Assembly (NCBI GenBank): GCA_032622095.1 | Contig: CP136064.1 | Coordinates: 114,562,004-114,626,003, forward strand | Length of the DNA: 64,000 nucleotides | Direction of reading: 5' to 3' | From: Siphonodentalium dalli | Lineage: Eukaryota > Mollusca > Scaphopoda > Gadilida > Siphonodentaliidae | In this document: piece after piece, positions 1 to 10,366 of the stretch | Layout of the letters: each line of letters begins with the position of its first letter | Position numbering within the stretch: position 1 is the stretch's first letter | Notes under the pieces: generated by a model | The model's database searches: none | Seen by the model: only the letters and a program-made list of their open reading frames with translations | Told to the model about the DNA's origin: nothing | Made by a program: the position numbers and the translations under genes

Positions 1-1227
1 GCTTTCGCGCAGTTGGTTAAATTGTTATACCGTGTATTGCAATGCATGCACCATTTGGCATTTCTTGAGGATGCTTTGGCAAACAAAATCCTCCCAAATT
101 TTCTCAACAGCAAGGTGCCCGGCCTAGTGTCGGACTTTAAAACACCACTCAAGGACTCAGACTTAGAACAGCAATACAAACGGACATCGGAAAACTGGGC
201 CTGGAATATGATAGAACTTACAATGAGTCACTACATGCGGCAAATTCATTCGATAAAGGTCAAGGTTGCCACTGCCTTAAGCACCGGTGACCTAGACTTT
301 GCTCGTGCCAAATCCATTGCTATCAAATGGGGGCGCAAGAACTACAAACAAAAACTCACGTCAACAACACTCAGCTCATTCGAGCAGTTTTGGCCAAAGT
401 CACTTGCGACCCCACTGATAGTACCCGCCAGTATAGCTAACGAGGTCCTGGAGACACCGTTACGCTCTACTGCAGGGAAGCGGCAACGACAATCACCTAC
501 TCCGCCTGTAGTGAACAAACGGCCAGATGTACGAACCAGCCCATCTTCACTGGCTGCAAATAACATCACATCACCAATATCATCTCATACACAACCCTCG
601 GGTGAGAAATCACCTCGGGGGAATCAAGCAAATAATTATGACCCCACATCAGCAAAATTTTGGAAATTTCGGCACCAAGGCCCCAAACAAAAATGGACTC
701 TACCTAATGTAACGAGGAGGATAATTCTATGGGGCGCCTCCAATCTTTCGCGCATAAACATGGACTGTCATTCTGACATCCAGGTTGAATGTTACCCAGG
801 TGCCAAACTTTCTGACTTTCGGCGCATGGCTTCAAATTACAAGGGCTTGTCCCATCCCGAAAAAATCATTTTGAATATTGGAATTAACGACCGCAGTGAA
901 CCTCACTCATCCATGTCAAAAGGTGTAAGTAACATGTTGAGCGCAATCAGTAGAGCATTCCCCAAAGCACAAATTTATTTCACGGAGCTCAACTATTCTA
1001 AGGAACTTCGGCCAGACCACAAACGCACAATAGACGAAATTAATCGAGCAGTTTCGGTCAGAAAAAAGGACCAAATTATAATACTACCGAAAGCACCCTC
1101 CCATCTTTTCAAAACGTGCGTTTCAAAACATCCTAAATCTGAGGAGGTTCACTGGAATGAAGCGACTGCCAATCGCTTGTACAGGAAATGGTTAGACAGC
1201 ATTGACCTTGTGTGTCCTTTAAACTAA
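1..1227 (+). CDS. PLE ORF1, SGNH/GDSL-hydrolase-like accessory protein (5' end cut by window)
   Basis: The frame is open from the first base, so the true start lies upstream. The related copy at 10013 shows the missing N-terminus, a lysine-rich stretch of about 18 residues starting MAHKASKKK; the whole protein would be about 426 aa. The N-terminal half is alpha-rich and unrecognised. A basic, Pro/Ser-rich linker covers about 470-650. The C-terminal third looks like an SGNH hydrolase: WGASN (Ser codon 739-741, block I), GIND (Asn codon 886-888, block III) and a late VHWN (His codon 1150-1152, block V). The usual Asp two or three residues before that His is absent and Glu residues are there instead, so activity is uncertain. 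SGNH/GDSL domains are known in CR1 ORF1 and in rotifer PLE-derived Terminons. The last 16 bases overlap the ORF2 start in another frame, suggesting reinitiation or frameshifting. Function in retrotransposition is inferred. Confidence 0.72.
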   Translation, partial: AFAQLVKLLYRVLQCMHHLAFLEDALANKILPNFLNSKVPGLVSDFKTPLKDSDLEQQYKRTSENWAWNMIELTMSHYMRQIHSIKVKVATALSTGDLDFARAKSIAIKWGRKNYKQKLTSTTLSSFEQFWPKSLATPLIVPASIANEVLETPLRSTAGKRQRQSPTPPVVNKRPDVRTSPSSLAANNITSPISSHTQPSGEKSPRGNQANNYDPTSAKFWKFRHQGPKQKWTLPNVTRRIILWGASNLSRINMDCHSDIQVECYPGAKLSDFRRMASNYKGLSHPEKIILNIGINDRSEPHSSMSKGVSNMLSAISRAFPKAQIYFTELNYSKELRPDHKRTIDEINRAVSVRKKDQIIILPKAPSHLFKTCVSKHPKSEEVHWNEATANRLYRKWLDSIDLVCPLN

Positions 1228-3623
1228 ATCAGGGTAAGGGCAAAAGCCGCCCAGCGGACCTAGGCATGGGGACAAATATCGTTAACCTAACTGGTAACAT
1301 GGTCCTCTCAGCCGATGAAAAATCACTGCTATCGCGCGGCTTAGCGTTTGTACCCACACCAGCAGATTTTGACAGAACAAAGGTGAGATTTGTGGATGAC
1401 GAAACTGGCCAGGAATTTGGACCACCGTTCTTTAAGGACCACAAGGTGACCAATGAACTGAACGGTTCAAATCCGGGTCACACCTTTTTTCAGAAAACGT
1501 GCCTCTTTGACAAATTTAGGTATTCGAATGGAGCTCATAAACCTTTCAAAGACAAGACGGGCTGGGTCCCAGACGACAAACATGCTGACCCGGCAATTGT
1601 CAGAGGCCGCTCGAATGTAACAGAAAGGGTTAAGGGCTTACACATTTACCATAATAAGCAAAATTTGTGTGCTTCAGAACGGCGGGCTCTGTTTAAATTT
1701 AAAAAGAATAGGAAAATTGTTATCAAGCCCGCCGACAAAGGCTCTGCGACGGTAATTATGTCCAGAGAAAATTATATCAAAGAGGCTTTACGTCAGTTAA
1801 ACAATGTAGAATTTTATAAAAAGATAGATTCAGTTATTTGGCCAAAAAATATTAAAAAATTCAACGATGTTCTCAACAAACTTTATGAAAAAGACATCAT
1901 TGACAGAAAGGAGTTAGGACATCTTTGTGCCAAACGCAGCTCTAGAACTAGGAGATTCTATATGAGTATTAAAATACATAAGCCCGTGGAATCGTGGACA
2001 GACACTCTCACACCTCCAGGCCGACCGATCATTTCGGATTGCAATTCCGAGTCATACAATCTTTCAAGATATATTGACTTTTTCCTAAAACCAGTCGCAA
2101 ACCGGCACCCCAGTTACATAAAAAACACAGAGGACTTACTCGCTAAACTTTCGCAAATTAAAATCCCAAGTGATGCTCTCCTGGTCTCGTTCGATGTCAA
2201 AAATATGTATACGAATATTCCAATCGAAGAAGGCATCACAGCGGTCGAACGTGCGTTCGAATTTTATTCTGACCACCGCCGGCCCACGAAAGAAATTCTT
2301 GAGTTCTTAAAAATATCGCTCGAAGGCAATGACTTTGAGTTCCACGGAGAAATTTACCAACAAATCAAGGGGGTTAGTATGGGAAAACGGTGGGCCCCAA
2401 ACTTTAGCTCCATATTCATGGCACAGTGGGAGGATGAGGCACTAGCAAATTGCCCAAAACAGCCCCTCACATATCTACGATACCTCGATGACATTTTCTT
2501 GGTATGGCCTCATTCCGTAGCAGATTTGGACCAATTTTTTAATATTTTGAATAATCACTCTCCACACATCAAGCTCACACGCACGCAATCAGAAACATCC
2601 ATCGATTTCCTGGACCTCACCATTTTTAAGGGGGAACAATTTAAAGCTAATTCAATTCTCGACACCAAGGTATATTTCAAACCGAGTGATTCACATCAAC
2701 TCCTGGACAAACATTCATTCCATCCACCTCATACATTCAAGGGGATAATCAAATCACAAGTCATCAGGTTCCATAGAAACAGTAGCAGTCTGACATCTTT
2801 CAATCAAGCATGTAATACACTGTTCCTGGCCTTGCGCTCGCGGGGATACTCGAAGAGATTCCTCCGCAGCATAAAGTCCGAAACCATTTTCAAAATTGAA
2901 AACCCAACAATTTCTAACGATAATGAACATATACCTCAGAAAATAAGCATTCGGCGTCCCGTATTGGGTTCGGGATCTTCTAAATTTTGCTCAAAAAAGG
3001 TCTGTAGTCTGAACAAAATGAACTACCTTAACACGGGCTCGTCTTTCTTCAGTCACCAGACCAAAAATGTTTATCGTATGTGCAACAATTTGGATTGTGA
3101 CTCTGAAAATCTTATTTACCTAATCACATGCAAGAGATGCAAAATGCAATATGTTGGAGAAACACAAAATTCAATAAAAAAGAGAATTCAAAGGCATCTC
3201 AGTGACATTTATAATGAGAAGGACACATTTGTTGCACAGCACTTTAATGTAGACGGTCACAGTGTCAGACTACACTTTAGTTTCCAACCTATTGAACAAA
3301 CCACTGTGACGGAATCTGTGGAAGAAACAACTATCCACCGCAAAGTAATGGAGGGGTATTGGATAGGGGAACTTCAGACCCTATGGCCTACAGGTATTAA
3401 CCAACTAGCGGGTTATGGGACACCCAAAACCTTCGTGTGTTACCCACTGGTATACAACAGACATAACGTAGAAGTGGCTGGAATTCTCAAAGATGAGTTC
3501 AAGTCATTCGCTGACGAGCACGCCGAATTGTCGGATTCACGGGCAATAATTGCATACAAGAAAAATCCTAGTCTTCGGGATAAGTTAGTTCATTCATCGC
3601 TTCCTCAAATATCGGCTGATTAG
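1212..3623 (+). CDS. Penelope-like element polyprotein: reverse transcriptase + GIY-YIG endonuclease
   Basis: An intact 803-aa ORF2. The N-terminal region (about 1-160) has the PLE-like block GLAFVPTP. The RT domain follows, with KPADKGSATVI near 172-182, RPIISD, motif A LVSFDVKNMYTNIP (Asp328), motif B KGVSMGKRWAP, motif C YLDD (Asp426/427) and FLDL. A Cys-rich segment leads into a GIY-YIG nuclease: LIYLI (Tyr636), QYVGE (Tyr647, Gly649), KKRIQRH (Arg658), an AQHF histidine and Glu714 in EGYWI, followed by the PLE-typical TLWPTGIN. RT plus C-terminal GIY-YIG defines canonical Penelope-like elements, which nick DNA and prime reverse transcription from the target. No in-frame stop or intron is seen. 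The ATG overlaps the ORF1 end by 16 bases. Clade (Penelope/Poseidon versus Neptune) cannot be settled by eye. Confidence 0.93.
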   Translation: MSFKLNQGKGKSRPADLGMGTNIVNLTGNMVLSADEKSLLSRGLAFVPTPADFDRTKVRFVDDETGQEFGPPFFKDHKVTNELNGSNPGHTFFQKTCLFDKFRYSNGAHKPFKDKTGWVPDDKHADPAIVRGRSNVTERVKGLHIYHNKQNLCASERRALFKFKKNRKIVIKPADKGSATVIMSRENYIKEALRQLNNVEFYKKIDSVIWPKNIKKFNDVLNKLYEKDIIDRKELGHLCAKRSSRTRRFYMSIKIHKPVESWTDTLTPPGRPIISDCNSESYNLSRYIDFFLKPVANRHPSYIKNTEDLLAKLSQIKIPSDALLVSFDVKNMYTNIPIEEGITAVERAFEFYSDHRRPTKEILEFLKISLEGNDFEFHGEIYQQIKGVSMGKRWAPNFSSIFMAQWEDEALANCPKQPLTYLRYLDDIFLVWPHSVADLDQFFNILNNHSPHIKLTRTQSETSIDFLDLTIFKGEQFKANSILDTKVYFKPSDSHQLLDKHSFHPPHTFKGIIKSQVIRFHRNSSSLTSFNQACNTLFLALRSRGYSKRFLRSIKSETIFKIENPTISNDNEHIPQKISIRRPVLGSGSSKFCSKKVCSLNKMNYLNTGSSFFSHQTKNVYRMCNNLDCDSENLIYLITCKRCKMQYVGETQNSIKKRIQRHLSDIYNEKDTFVAQHFNVDGHSVRLHFSFQPIEQTTVTESVEETTIHRKVMEGYWIGELQTLWPTGINQLAGYGTPKTFVCYPLVYNRHNVEVAGILKDEFKSFADEHAELSDSRAIIAYKKNPSLRDKLVHSSLPQISAD

Positions 3624-3882
3624 CGACCATGTACCACTAAAACAGTTTAATCTGCTCAACGCGGGACCATTGCCTGCATACCCAAAACAAAGCCATTCGG
3701 CTAATCCATTTCAAGCAAATTAATTTGTATCTCAACAAACAATATTGGACATTAATCCAATACACATCGGAACATTCCGACATCAAAACAAAATCCAAAT
3801 CTGGATGCGAAACTCCAGACACAAACTTAGGTTAAAAGATTTTCCCTGTGCCTATGCGTTCTTTCTCATAAAAATCATATTT
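3624..3882 (+). mobile_element. PLE copy 1 3' untranslated region, truncated
   Basis: This is AT-rich non-coding sequence that matches the region after ORF2 of copy 2 (8799-9057) almost base for base. It stops matching at ATCATATTT, where the satellite begins. The last nine bases belong equally to the PLE and to the satellite monomer, so the breakpoint cannot be placed more exactly. Confidence 0.8.
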
Positions 3883-6800
3883 TGACCTATCACGATATTC
3901 ACAAATTCGGGATGACCCATATAACCAATATTTCGAACTGCGTGTGGTCCTTTTATTACACAACGGTCAATGTAGTCCATCTTCAACACCTGAATTTGTC
4001 AATTAAGGGCGTATCCGCACTGTAGAACTGGTTCAAATGACTATAAATATCATATTTTGACCTATCACGATATTCACAAGTTCGGGATGACCCATATAAC
4101 CAATATTTCGAACTGCGTGTGGTCCTTATATTACACAACGGTGAATGTAGTCCAACTTCGATCCATATATTTGTCAATTAAGGGCGTATCCGCACTGTGA
4201 AATTTGCCCAAATGACTATAGCAGTAATATTTTGACCTATCACGATATTCACAAGTTCGGGATGACAAAACAACCACTATTTCGAACTGCGTGCGGTACT
4301 TTTATTACACCACTGTCAACGTAGTCCATCTTCAACCCATGAATTTCTCAATTAAGGGCGTATCCGCACTGTAGAATTGGTTCAAATGACTATAACTATC
4401 ATATTTTGACCTATCACGATATTCACAAGTTCGGGATGACCCATATAACCAATATTTCGAACTGCGTGTGGTCCTTATATTACACAACGGTGAATGTAGT
4501 CCAACTTCGATCCATATATTTGTCAATTAAGGGCGTATCCGCACTGTGAAATTTGCCCAAATGACTATAGCAGTAATATTTTGACCTATCACGATATTCA
4601 CAAGTTCGGGATGACAAAACAACCACTATTTCGAACTGCGTGCGGTACTTTTATTACACCACTGTCAACGTAGTCCATCTTCAACCCATGAATTTCTCAA
4701 TTAAGGGCGTATCCGCACTGTAGAATTGGTTCAAATGACTATAACTATCATATTTTGACCTATCACGATATTCACAAGTTCGGGATGACCCATATAACCA
4801 ATATTTCGATCTGCGTGTGGTCCTTTTCTTTCACAGCGGTCAATGTAGTCCAACTTCAATCCATATATTTGTCAATTAAGGGCGTATCCGCACTGTAGAA
4901 TTGGTTCAAATGACTATAACTATCATATTTTGACCTATCACGATATTCACAAGTTCGGGATGACCCATATAACCAATATTTCGAACTGCGTGTGGTCCTT
5001 TTATTACACAACGGTCAATGTAGTCCATCTTCAACACCTGAATTTGTCAATTAAGGGCGTATCCGCACTGTAGAACTGGTTCAAATGACTATAAATATCA
5101 TATTTTGACCTATCACGATATTCACAAGTTCGGGATGACCCATATAACCACTATTTCGAACTGCATGTGGTACTTTTATTACACCACTGTCAATGTAGTC
5201 CATCTTCAACACATGAATTTGTCAATTAAGGGCGTATCCGCACTGTAGAATTGGTTCAAATGAATATTACTATCATATTTCGACCTATCACGGTATTCAC
5301 AAGTTCGGGAATGACCATACAACCAATACTTCGAACTGCGTGTGGTCCTTTTATTACACAACGGTGAATGTAGTCCAACTTCGGTCCATATATTTGTCAA
5401 TTGAGGGCGTATCCGCACTGTGAAATTTGCCCAAATGACTATAGCAGTAATATTTTGACCTATCACGATATTCACAAGTTCGGGATGACCCATATAACCA
5501 ATATTTCGAACTGCGTGTGGTCCTTTTATTACACAACGGTGAATGTAGTCCAACTTCGATCCATATATTTGTCAATTAAGGGCGTATCCGCACTGTGAAA
5601 TTTGCCCAAATGACTATAGCAGTAATATTTTGACCTATCACGATATTCACAAGTTCGGGATGACCATACTACCACTATTTCGAACTGCGTGTGGTACTTT
5701 TATTACACCACTGTCAACGTAGTCCATCTTCAACCCATGAATTTCTCAATTAATGGCGTATCCGCACTGTAGAATTGGTTCAAATGACTATAACTATCAT
5801 ATTTTGACCTATCACGATATTCACAAGTTCGGGATGACCCATATAACCAATATTTCGATCTGCGTGTGGTCCTTTTCTTTCACAGCGGTCAATGTAGTCC
5901 AACTTCAATCCAAATATTTGTCAATTAAGGGCGTATCCGCACTGTAGAATTGGTTCAAATGACTATAACTATCATATTTTGACCTATCACGATATTCACA
6001 AGTTCGGGATGACCCATATAACCAATATTTCGAACTGCGTGTGGTCCTTTTATTACACAACGGTCAATGTAGTCCATCTTCAACACCTGAATTTGTCAAT
6101 TAAGGGCGTATCCGCACTGTAGAACTGGTTCAAATGACTATAAATATCATATTTTGACCTATCACGATATTCACAAATTCGGGATGACCCATATAACCAC
6201 TATTTCGAACTGCGTGTGGTACTTTTATTACACCACTGTCAATGTAGTCCATCTTCAACCCATGAATTTGTCAATTAAAGGCGTATCCGTACTGTAGAAT
6301 TGGTTCAAATGACTATAATTATCATATTTTGACCTATCACGATATTCACAAATTCGGGATGACCCATATAACCACTATTTCGAACTGCGTGTGGTACTTT
6401 TATTACACCACTGTCAATGTAGTCCATCTTCAACCCATGAATTTGTCAATTAAGGGCGTATCCGCACTGTAGAATTGGTTCAAATGACTATAACTATCAT
6501 ATTTTGACCTATCACGATATTCACAAATTCGGGATGACCCATATAACCAATATTTCGAACTGCGTGTGGTCCTTTTATTACACAACGGTCAATGTAGTCC
6601 ATCTTCAACACCTGAATTTGTCAATTAAGGGCGTATCCGCACTGTAGAACTGGTTCAAATGACTATAAATATCATATTTTGACCTATCACGATATTCACA
6701 AGTTCGGGATGACCCGTATAACCACTATTTCGAACTGCGTGTGGTACGTTTATTACACCACTGTCAATGTAGTCCATATTCAACACATGAATTTGTCAAT

Positions 6801-6958
6801 TAAGGGCGTATCCGAACTGTAGAATTGGTTCAAATGACTATTACTATCATATTTCGACCTATCACGGTATTCACAAGTTCGGGATGACCCATATAACCAA
6901 TATTTAGAACTGCGTGTGGTACTTTTATTACACCACTGTCAATGTAGTCCATCTTCAA
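3883..6958 (-). repeat. 175-bp satellite, array 1 (family 1, minus polarity)
   Basis: About 17.5 tandem monomers. Landmarks such as GGGCGTATCCGCACTG recur every 175 bp, with some 174-bp units that lack one base in the GATGACAAAACAACCAC variant. Monomers fall into recognisable subtypes by the segment before TTTGACCTATCACG. Polarity is opposite to the larger array at 10367-31594. Small frames on either strand here are by-products: 175 is not a multiple of 3, so no frame continues from unit to unit. The last unit breaks at CATCTTCAA, followed by two filler bases and then PLE sequence. Confidence 0.97.
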
Positions 6959-6960
6959 GT

Positions 6961-8798
6961 CTTTACGTCAGTTAAACAATGTAGAATTTTATTAAAAGAT
7001 AGATTCAGTTATTTGGCCAAAAAATATTTAAAAATTTAACGATGTTCTCAACAAACTTTATGAAAAAGACATCATTGACAGAAAGGAGTTAGGACATCTT
7101 TGTGCCAAACGCAGCTCTAGAACTAGGAGATTCTATATGAGTATTAAAATACATAAGCCCGTGGAATCGTGGACAGACACTCTCACACCTCCAGGCCGAC
7201 CGATCATTTCGGATTGCAATTCCGAGTCATACAATCTTTCAAGATATATTGACTTTTTCCTAAAACCAGTCGCAAACCGGCACCCCAGTTACATAAAAAA
7301 CACAGAGGACTTACTCGCTAAACTTTCGCAAATTACAATCCCAAGTGATGCTCTCCTGGTCTCGTTCGATGTCAAAAATATGTATACGAATATTCCAATC
7401 GAAGAAGGCATCACAGCGGTCGAACGTGCGTTCGAATTTTATTCTGACTACCGCCGGCCCACGAAAGAAATTCTTGAGTTCTTAAAAATTTCGCTCGAAG
7501 GCAATGACTTTGAGTTCAACGGAGAAATTTACCAACAAATCAAGGGGGTTAGTATGGGAAAACGGTGGGCCCCAAACTTTAGCTCCATATTCATGGCACA
7601 GTGGGAGGATGAGGCACTAGCAAATTGCCCAAAACAGCCCCTCACATATCTACGATACCTCGATGACATTTTCTTGGTATGGCCTCATTCCGTAGCAGAT
7701 TTGGACCAATTTTTTAATATTTTGAATAATCACTCTCCACACATCAAGCTCACACGCACGCAATCAGAAACATCCATCGATTTCCTGGACCTCACCATTT
7801 TTAAGGGGGAACAATTTAAAGCTAATTCAATTCTCGACACCAAGGTATATTTCAAACCGAGTGATTCACATCAACTCCTGGACAAACATTCATTCCATCC
7901 ACCTCATACATTCAAGGGGATAATCAAATCACAAGTCATCAGGTTCCATAGAAACAGTAGCAGTCTGACATCTTTCAATCAAGCATGTAATACACTGTTC
8001 CTGGCCTTGCGCTCGCGGGGATACTCGAAGAGATTCCTCCGCAGCATAAAGTCCGAAACCATTTTCAAAATTGAAAACCCAACAATTTCTAACGATAATG
8101 AACATATACCTAAGAAAATAAGCATTCGGCGTCCCGTATTGGGTTCGGGATCTTCTAAATTTTGCTCAAAAAACGTCTGTAGTCTGAACAAAATGAACTA
8201 CCTTAACACGGGCTCGTCTTTCTTCAGTCACCAGACCAAAAATGTTTATCGTATGTGCAACAATTTGGATTGTGACTCTGAAAAACTTATTTACCTAATC
8301 ACATGCAAGAGATGCAAAATGCAATATGTTGGAGAAACACAAAATTCAATAAAAAAGAGAATTCAAAGGCATCTCAGTGACATTTATAATGAGAAGGACA
8401 CATTTGTTGCACAGCACTTTAATGTAGACGGTCACAGTGTCAGACTACACTTTAGTTTCCAACCTATTGAACAAACCACTGTGACGGAATCTGTGGAAGA
8501 AACAACTATCCACCGGAAAGAAAGGGAGGGATATTGGATAGGGGAACTTCAGACCCTATGGCCTACAGGTATTAACCAACTAGCGGGTTATGGGACACCC
8601 AAAACCTTCGTGTGTTACCCACTGGTATACAACAGACATAACGTAGAAGTGGCTGGAATTCTCAAAGATGAGTTCAAGTCATTCGCTGACGAGCACGCCG
8701 AACTGTCGGATTCACGGGCAATAATTGCATACAAGAAAAATCCTAGTCTTCGGGATAAGTTAGTTCATTCATCGCTTCCTCAAATATCGGCTGATTAG
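6961..8798 (+). pseudogene. PLE copy 2: 5'-truncated ORF2 with two stops
   Basis: Homologous to 1786-3623 at a constant offset of 5175 with no indel. It begins mid-ORF2, just before the RT core, so the N-terminal region and ORF1 are missing. Two substitutions create in-frame TAA codons near 6990 and 7027; from the internal ATG at 7137 the frame is open for 553 codons. That part still holds the motif A Asp, YLDD and the entire GIY-YIG domain, with about seven to nine amino-acid differences from copy 1 (for example KEREGYWI against KVMEGYWI). Near identity means the copies separated recently. It lacks a normal start and is called a truncated copy, although a shortened RT/endonuclease product cannot be excluded. 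Confidence 0.88.
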
Positions 8799-10012
8799 CG
8801 ACCATGTACCACTAAAACAATTTAATCTGCTCAACGCGGGACCATTGCCTGCATACCCAAAACAAAGCCACTCGGCTCATCCATTTCAAGCAAATTAATT
8901 TGTATCTCAACAAACAATATTGGACATTAATCCAATACACATCGGAACATTCCGACATCAAAACAAAATCCAAATCTGGATGCGAAACTCCAGACACAAA
9001 CTTAGGTTAAAAGATTTTCCCTGTGCCTATGCGTTCTTTCTCATAAAAATCATATTTGGCTCGTGCCAGGTATACCAAGTTTGTTCTGTAAAATACAACT
9101 GTCACTTCACACTGTCGATGCGGATCCAGGCCCTGTGTATGCATGGGGGTTCTAATATTTATTTAACCAACCCCCCCCCTTTTTTTACTTACTCTATCGG
9201 GGGAAAATTGTACAGAACATGGAGAAAAGTCTTTGAACTTCCAGCATTCATTCGAATCACGGAGTTGAAACAGAACATCATATGTACGCCAGGGTCTACA
9301 CAATTTCACACCTTGTTCAGCAATCAATCATGAAACTGAATTAACTGAATCAAACTCCTGTTCACGGCATTTTGACAATTCATATGTTCTCACCCAAATA
9401 ACACTATAGTCCGGATGTCGGGACCATTGCAAACTAATATCTGCTGTCCCGTATCTTTGATTCTTTGTTAACACTACATCCTGTTGGTCGCATAAAATTA
9501 CAACACACAACGACCCACACATCCCGATCTCTCTGTGTCAAAGGCACCACGCCGATATATCTGAGAATATCAAATTACAGCGGATGTACTTTCACCCAAT
9601 TTCTAAAAGATCCAAGTCCCCGCCACTTCCTTTGGAACAACGGGGATGCGGATGGAATTAAGTCCCTGGATAGTATATAACCTCGCCAAAAAATACAGAG
9701 GTCAGGATTCGCATCCATAGCCCTGACGAAGAATATTGTTATTCGAAACGTTGGCAAGACAGTGTGACTCCCTATATATATTTGTGCTTTTTTCGACTCA
9801 TTTGGATTATTTGTGTTTATTTCTCAGACTTCAGGTATTTTTTCTCGTTCAAATTATTATTTTTCTTTAGGTTTTGGTTTTATGTTTTTTTCTCTGTTTT
9901 CAATTGTGTATACATTTTATGTACATCATCTCTCATACATCATTCCATCATCTATCATATCAACACTCACAGTCCGTATTTTGGCTCAAAATTCAAATCC
10001 TTGCTGAACAGT
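8799..10012 (+). mobile_element. PLE 3' region and pLTR-like spacer between copies 2 and 3
   Basis: 1.2 kb of non-coding DNA between the stop of copy 2 ORF2 and the ATG of copy 3 ORF1, both on the plus strand. The order ORF2, spacer, ORF1 is what partial tandem PLE insertions produce, where the intervening sequence acts as a pseudo-LTR. It contains a C9/T8 homopolymer run near 9171-9187, a hammerhead-like core at 9723-9748, and a T-rich stretch (9780-9960) just before ORF1 that may be 5' UTR. Short open frames here have no recognisable product. Confidence 0.65.
9723..9748 (+). ncRNA. Hammerhead-ribozyme-like core in the PLE spacer
   Basis: CTGACGA (9723-9729) is followed by a small hairpin, GAAT (9731-9734) pairing with ATTC (9741-9744), and then GAAA (9745-9748). 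This is the order of a hammerhead core: CUGANGA, stem II, GAAA. PLEs are known to carry minimal type I hammerhead motifs in their pLTRs. Against it, one unpaired A precedes stem II, and I could not identify a convincing stem III, cleavage site or stem I partner. It may be a degenerate or dimer-dependent motif. Confidence 0.4.
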
Positions 10013-10366
10013 ATGGCCCATAAGGCTTCTAAAAAGAAAACGCAAAAAAGCACAACCAACTACGTGGCTTTCGCGCAGTTGGTTAAATTGTTATACCGTG
10101 TATTGCAATGCATGCACCATTTGGCATTTCTTGGGGATGCTTTGGCAAACAAAATCCTCCCAAATTTTCTCAACAGCAAGGTGCCCGGCCTAGTGTCGGA
10201 CTTTAAAACACCACTCAAGGACTCAGACTTAGAACAGCAATACAAACGGACAACGGAAAACTGGGCCTGGAATATGATAGAACTTACATGCGGCAAATTC
10301 ATTCGATAAAGGTCAAGGTTGCCACTGCCTTAAACACCGGTGACCTAGACTTTGCTCGTGCCAAAT
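10013..10366 (+). pseudogene. PLE copy 3: 5' fragment of ORF1, frameshifted and truncated
   Basis: Matches copy 1 from window base 1 (equivalent to 10067) and supplies the ORF1 N-terminus missing there. A 13-bp deletion near 10288, relative to copy 1 around 221-233 and flanked by a CA dinucleotide, shifts the frame and ends the protein at TAA 10307-10309. Homology stops at GTGCCAAAT, where the plus-polarity satellite takes over. The SGNH domain and ORF2 are absent. Confidence 0.85.

Noticed and set aside
13-15. TTG at 13 as the start of PLE ORF1
   Set aside because: The frame is open to the window edge, and the homologous copy shows an ATG 22 codons earlier.
9764-10012. N-terminal extension of ORF1 copy 3 from 9764
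   Set aside because: The extra part translates a T-rich leader into Phe/Tyr/Ile-rich residues; the ATG at 10013 followed by a Lys-rich start is more credible.
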